This document shows, one piece after another, positions 5,651-7,387 of a DNA stretch of 7,387 nucleotides. The translations under genes were made by a program, and so were the position numbers. Position 1 is the first letter of the stretch. Every line of letters starts with the position of its first letter. The notes under the pieces are model-generated. The model was not told the DNA's origin. It did not search any database and saw only the letters and a program-made list of their open reading frames with translations. The DNA is from an uncultured Verrucomicrobiales bacterium (lineage in GTDB: Bacteria; Verrucomicrobiota; Verrucomicrobiia; Verrucomicrobiales; Akkermansiaceae), in contig CALFDI010000123.1 in assembly GCA_937952875.1 (NCBI GenBank), positions 1 through 7,387 of the forward strand, read 5' to 3'.

Positions 5651-6666
5651 CGCCCTACCCCTTCGTTAAAGGTTTCGAAAAACCACGGCACCCAAAAGGC
5701 AGACAGGGCTCCGATCACGAGGAAAAGGCCGACCGCGAGAAAGAAGATAGCCTTTTTCCGCAGCACTGTGCTGTAGAGAAAGATCAGCTTCACATCCATC
5801 ATCGGCCCATAGACCATAAACGCTAGCTTCGCACCATAAGTGAACTTATCTAATGTGGCCGCGATAAAGGCATCAGACGTGCTGCAGAGACTAATGATAA
5901 AGGCCATCAGCATCAGCACCACTGGCCCACCGATCGTGCTATTCGCCGCCTGATCGATAAAGCTAAAGTTCATCGTCTCAGACACGTTGAACCAAGCAGC
6001 AAGTGAAATACCAATAACGAAGTAGACCGCCACATCTGCGAAGTCTTTCAGCGCAGAGCGCATGGCCAAGACCAGCTTCCCCTCGGAGCTGACCTTATCG
6101 TGCGAGTGGTCATGTCCGCAGCTATCATCGTGATGATGGTGATCGTGGTCATGATCGTGATGGTGCCCTCCACAGCAGGAGCTTTCATGTGCCTCGACAG
6201 AGTCCGCCACGCTCGCCTTCAGAACAGATCGTGCTGCGAAGCGAGCGAGCAAGAGTCCCGCAAATACTGCCACACCGTATCCCATCAGCATTCTCAGGGC
6301 AGTGACGAGCGTCTCGTTCTGGCCTGAAAATGCCTTATACGTGCTAAGCGCCGTGATGGGGTTCACAATCGGCGCCGCCAGCATGTAGGTGAGAGCAGAG
6401 GAAAAAGGTAAGCCCTTTTTCACTAATCGGCGGATCACTGGAACCACCGCACACTCACACACAGGAAGAATGATCCCGAGAAGCCCAGCTGTTAGAACAG
6501 CTGGCAGCGTCTTCTTCGGCAGCCACTTCTCGAGCGTGCCTGATGGGAGATAGACATCGATAAAGCCGCTGATGAGCGTGCCGAGCAAGATAAACGGAGC
6601 CCCCTCAAAGAGGATACTCAGAAATGCATACGCAAAGTCCTGACCAACAGCGGCAAATACCATCAT
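5647..6666 (-). CDS. Permease of the DUF318 / UPF0718 (ArsP_1, YraQ/YcgR-like) family
   Basis: A 339-aa polytopic inner-membrane protein built of two homologous-looking halves. The first half (about 10-145) carries the family marks ILPVCECAVVPVIRR (66-80, Cys70 and Cys72) and AAPIVNPITA (97-106). The second half (about 205-330) carries ISLCSTSDAFIAA (258-270) and FMVYGPMMDVK (283-293). This is the DUF318 permease signature, a family that includes the organoarsenical exporter ArsP and the uncharacterised YcgR/YraQ. A cytosolic-type linker joins the halves and contains an extreme His/Asp/Cys run (about 160-189). The start is the ATG at 6666; an adjacent second ATG at 6663 is equally possible. 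It is 6 bases after the M42 gene's stop, with GGAAG at 6679-6683 as a weak ribosome binding site 12 bases upstream, and overlaps the DUF1980 start by 4 bases. The neighbouring DUF1980 gene supports the YcgR-type two-component permease; arsenic specificity is not indicated. Confidence 0.9.
   Translation of the reverse strand: MMVFAAVGQDFAYAFLSILFEGAPFILLGTLISGFIDVYLPSGTLEKWLPKKTLPAVLTAGLLGIILPVCECAVVPVIRRLVKKGLPFSSALTYMLAAPIVNPITALSTYKAFSGQNETLVTALRMLMGYGVAVFAGLLLARFAARSVLKASVADSVEAHESSCCGGHHHDHDHDHHHHDDSCGHDHSHDKVSSEGKLVLAMRSALKDFADVAVYFVIGISLAAWFNVSETMNFSFIDQAANSTIGGPVVLMLMAFIISLCSTSDAFIAATLDKFTYGAKLAFMVYGPMMDVKLIFLYSTVLRKKAIFFLAVGLFLVIGALSAFWVPWFFETFNEGVGR
6100..6189 (-). other. Histidine/aspartate-rich putative metal-binding linker in the permease
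   Basis: This encodes residues about 160-189 of the permease, between its two membrane halves. It begins with a CCGG flanked by His, runs through alternating His-Asp, and ends with a CGHDHSHD segment, giving about 15 His and 3 Cys in 30 residues. At DNA level it appears as an imperfect TGATCG/TGATGG-like low-complexity patch. It resembles the His-rich loops of cation diffusion facilitators and ZIP transporters. Confidence 0.7.
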
Positions 6667-6672
6667 GAACTA

Positions 6673-7387
6673 CTAAAACTTCCAGTCGTAGGAATCGAGA
6701 CTGCACACACATGCTGCGAGCAGATCGATCGATGCCTGGATATCGCTCTTATCTGCCATCTCGACGACCTGATGGATGTGACGCGTCGGGATAGAGACAG
6801 CACCCGCGATAGAGCCGCCTGGCACCATGCGCTGCAGACTCGCTGTGTCAGTGCCACCAGCAGACAAGATCTCCGGCTGCCACTTGATCTTATTCTTCTT
6901 CGCCTGCTCCTTCATGTAGGCGATCATGCGGTAGTCACAGATCACAGAGCTATCCATGATCTTGATTCCTGTGCCTTCGCCGAGACTCGTCGTGCGCTCT
7001 TCCGGACGAGATCCAGGCACATCGTAGGCGATGGTCGTATCCAGCCCGAAGCCGAAGTCAGGATTCACCGCTTGCGCAGCGACCTGAGCCCCTCGCAGTC
7101 CGACTTCCTCCTGAACGGTAAAGGCGGCATAGAAATCATAAGCTGGCTTTTTACGGCTCTTCTTCAGTTTCTTGAGAGTCTCGATTAAAACGAAGACCGA
7201 CACACGGTTGTCGAGAGATTTACAGTTTACGCAGTTTCCCATCTCGATGAGTTCGCGATCACGTGTGATCGGATCACCGATGTTGACGACCTTTTCGACC
7301 TCCTTTTTCGACATGCCGAGATCGATGAAATAATCCGTGATTTTCGCAGCCTTATTACGCTCTTCCGGCTGCATAATATGAGTCGGC
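6673..7387 (-). CDS. M42-family metallo-aminopeptidase (glutamyl aminopeptidase/endoglucanase-like), N-terminus cut off by the window edge
   Basis: C-terminal two thirds of an M42 peptidase, a cytosolic di-metal (Zn/Co) aminopeptidase that forms tetrahedral shells and trims peptides. The frame stays open to the right edge. The residues just before the internal Met at 7374 read P-T-H-I, matching the family's KPPH-(I/L) segment, so that ATG is not the true start. Numbering from that Met, the bridging metal ligand is Asp55 in KSLDNRVS, the catalytic and metal glutamates are Glu89-Glu90 in TVQEEVGLRGAQ, the next ligand is Asp112 in GLDTTIAYD, and the C-terminal ligand is His201 in IPTRHIHQVVEM. 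GGTDTA (173-178) is also typical. The first His ligand and roughly 110-120 residues should lie beyond the window. The stop is 6 bases ahead of the permease start, so it is probably the first visible gene of the operon. Exact specificity is unknown. Confidence 0.92.
   Translation of the reverse strand, partial: PTHIMQPEERNKAAKITDYFIDLGMSKKEVEKVVNIGDPITRDRELIEMGNCVNCKSLDNRVSVFVLIETLKKLKKSRKKPAYDFYAAFTVQEEVGLRGAQVAAQAVNPDFGFGLDTTIAYDVPGSRPEERTTSLGEGTGIKIMDSSVICDYRMIAYMKEQAKKNKIKWQPEILSAGGTDTASLQRMVPGGSIAGAVSIPTRHIHQVVEMADKSDIQASIDLLAACVCSLDSYDWKF

Noticed and set aside
6100..6189. Repetitive TGATCG/TGATGG DNA as a tandem repeat or CRISPR-like array
   Set aside because: The periodicity comes from His and Asp codons in the permease linker; the units are short, imperfect and without spacers.
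5647..6666. Permease as an arsenic-specific ArsP
   Set aside because: No arsR, arsC or other ars gene is nearby; the DUF1980 partner and His-rich linker point to the YcgR-type subgroup.
6772..7188. 138-aa plus-strand frame opposite the M42 gene
   Set aside because: The Arg/His/Leu-rich composition is typical of an antisense shadow; the opposite strand has full M42 active-site motifs.

Overview
This window most likely comes from a Verrucomicrobiota-type bacterium. The basis is protein-level resemblance recalled from memory (HflX with a long glycine-rich loop, the style of the EboB-like TatD hydrolase, the conserved small orphan beside hflX) plus the scarcity of good Shine-Dalgarno sequences. 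No marker gene is present, so the assignment is an inference. Base composition is near balanced and uniform. Coding density is very high: all non-coding gaps are under 90 bases, and I see no rRNA, tRNA, CRISPR array, IS element, integrase or phage gene. It reads as ordinary chromosomal backbone rather than a mobile island.

Layout. Left block, minus strand, read right to left: a 137-aa charged cytosolic protein with a helix-turn-helix-like N-terminal half (2484-2897), the ribosome-associated GTPase HflX (1098-2435), and a secreted three-part L,D-transpeptidase (36-1022, or 36-1073 from an upstream GTG). Middle block, plus strand: after an 83-base divergent intergenic region, a small 89-aa protein of unknown function (2981-3250) and a TatD/EboB-like metal-dependent hydrolase (3286-4083). 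Right block, minus strand, read right to left: a truncated M42-family metallo-aminopeptidase running off the right edge (6673-7387), a DUF318/ArsP_1-type permease (5647-6666), its usual partner, a DUF1980/TIGR03943-type membrane protein (4826-5650), and a small M14-type zinc peptidase or amidase (4073-4822). The middle and right blocks converge with an 11-base tail-to-tail overlap.

How the genes may work together. The right block looks like one operon: gaps are 6 bases, a 4-base ATGA overlap, and 3 bases. The permease and the DUF1980 protein form a recognised two-component membrane pair. Here both carry histidine/cysteine-rich stretches between membrane segments, which suggests metal handling. 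They are flanked by two metallopeptidases, so a metal-supply or peptide-recycling theme is possible but unproven. The left block combines translation/stress (HflX) with cell-wall cross-linking (L,D-transpeptidase), probably by proximity only.

The most unusual single observation is that the TatD/EboB-like protein has Asn where the family normally has the second His of the N-terminal HxH metal motif. I found no clear undescribed defence or mobile system.
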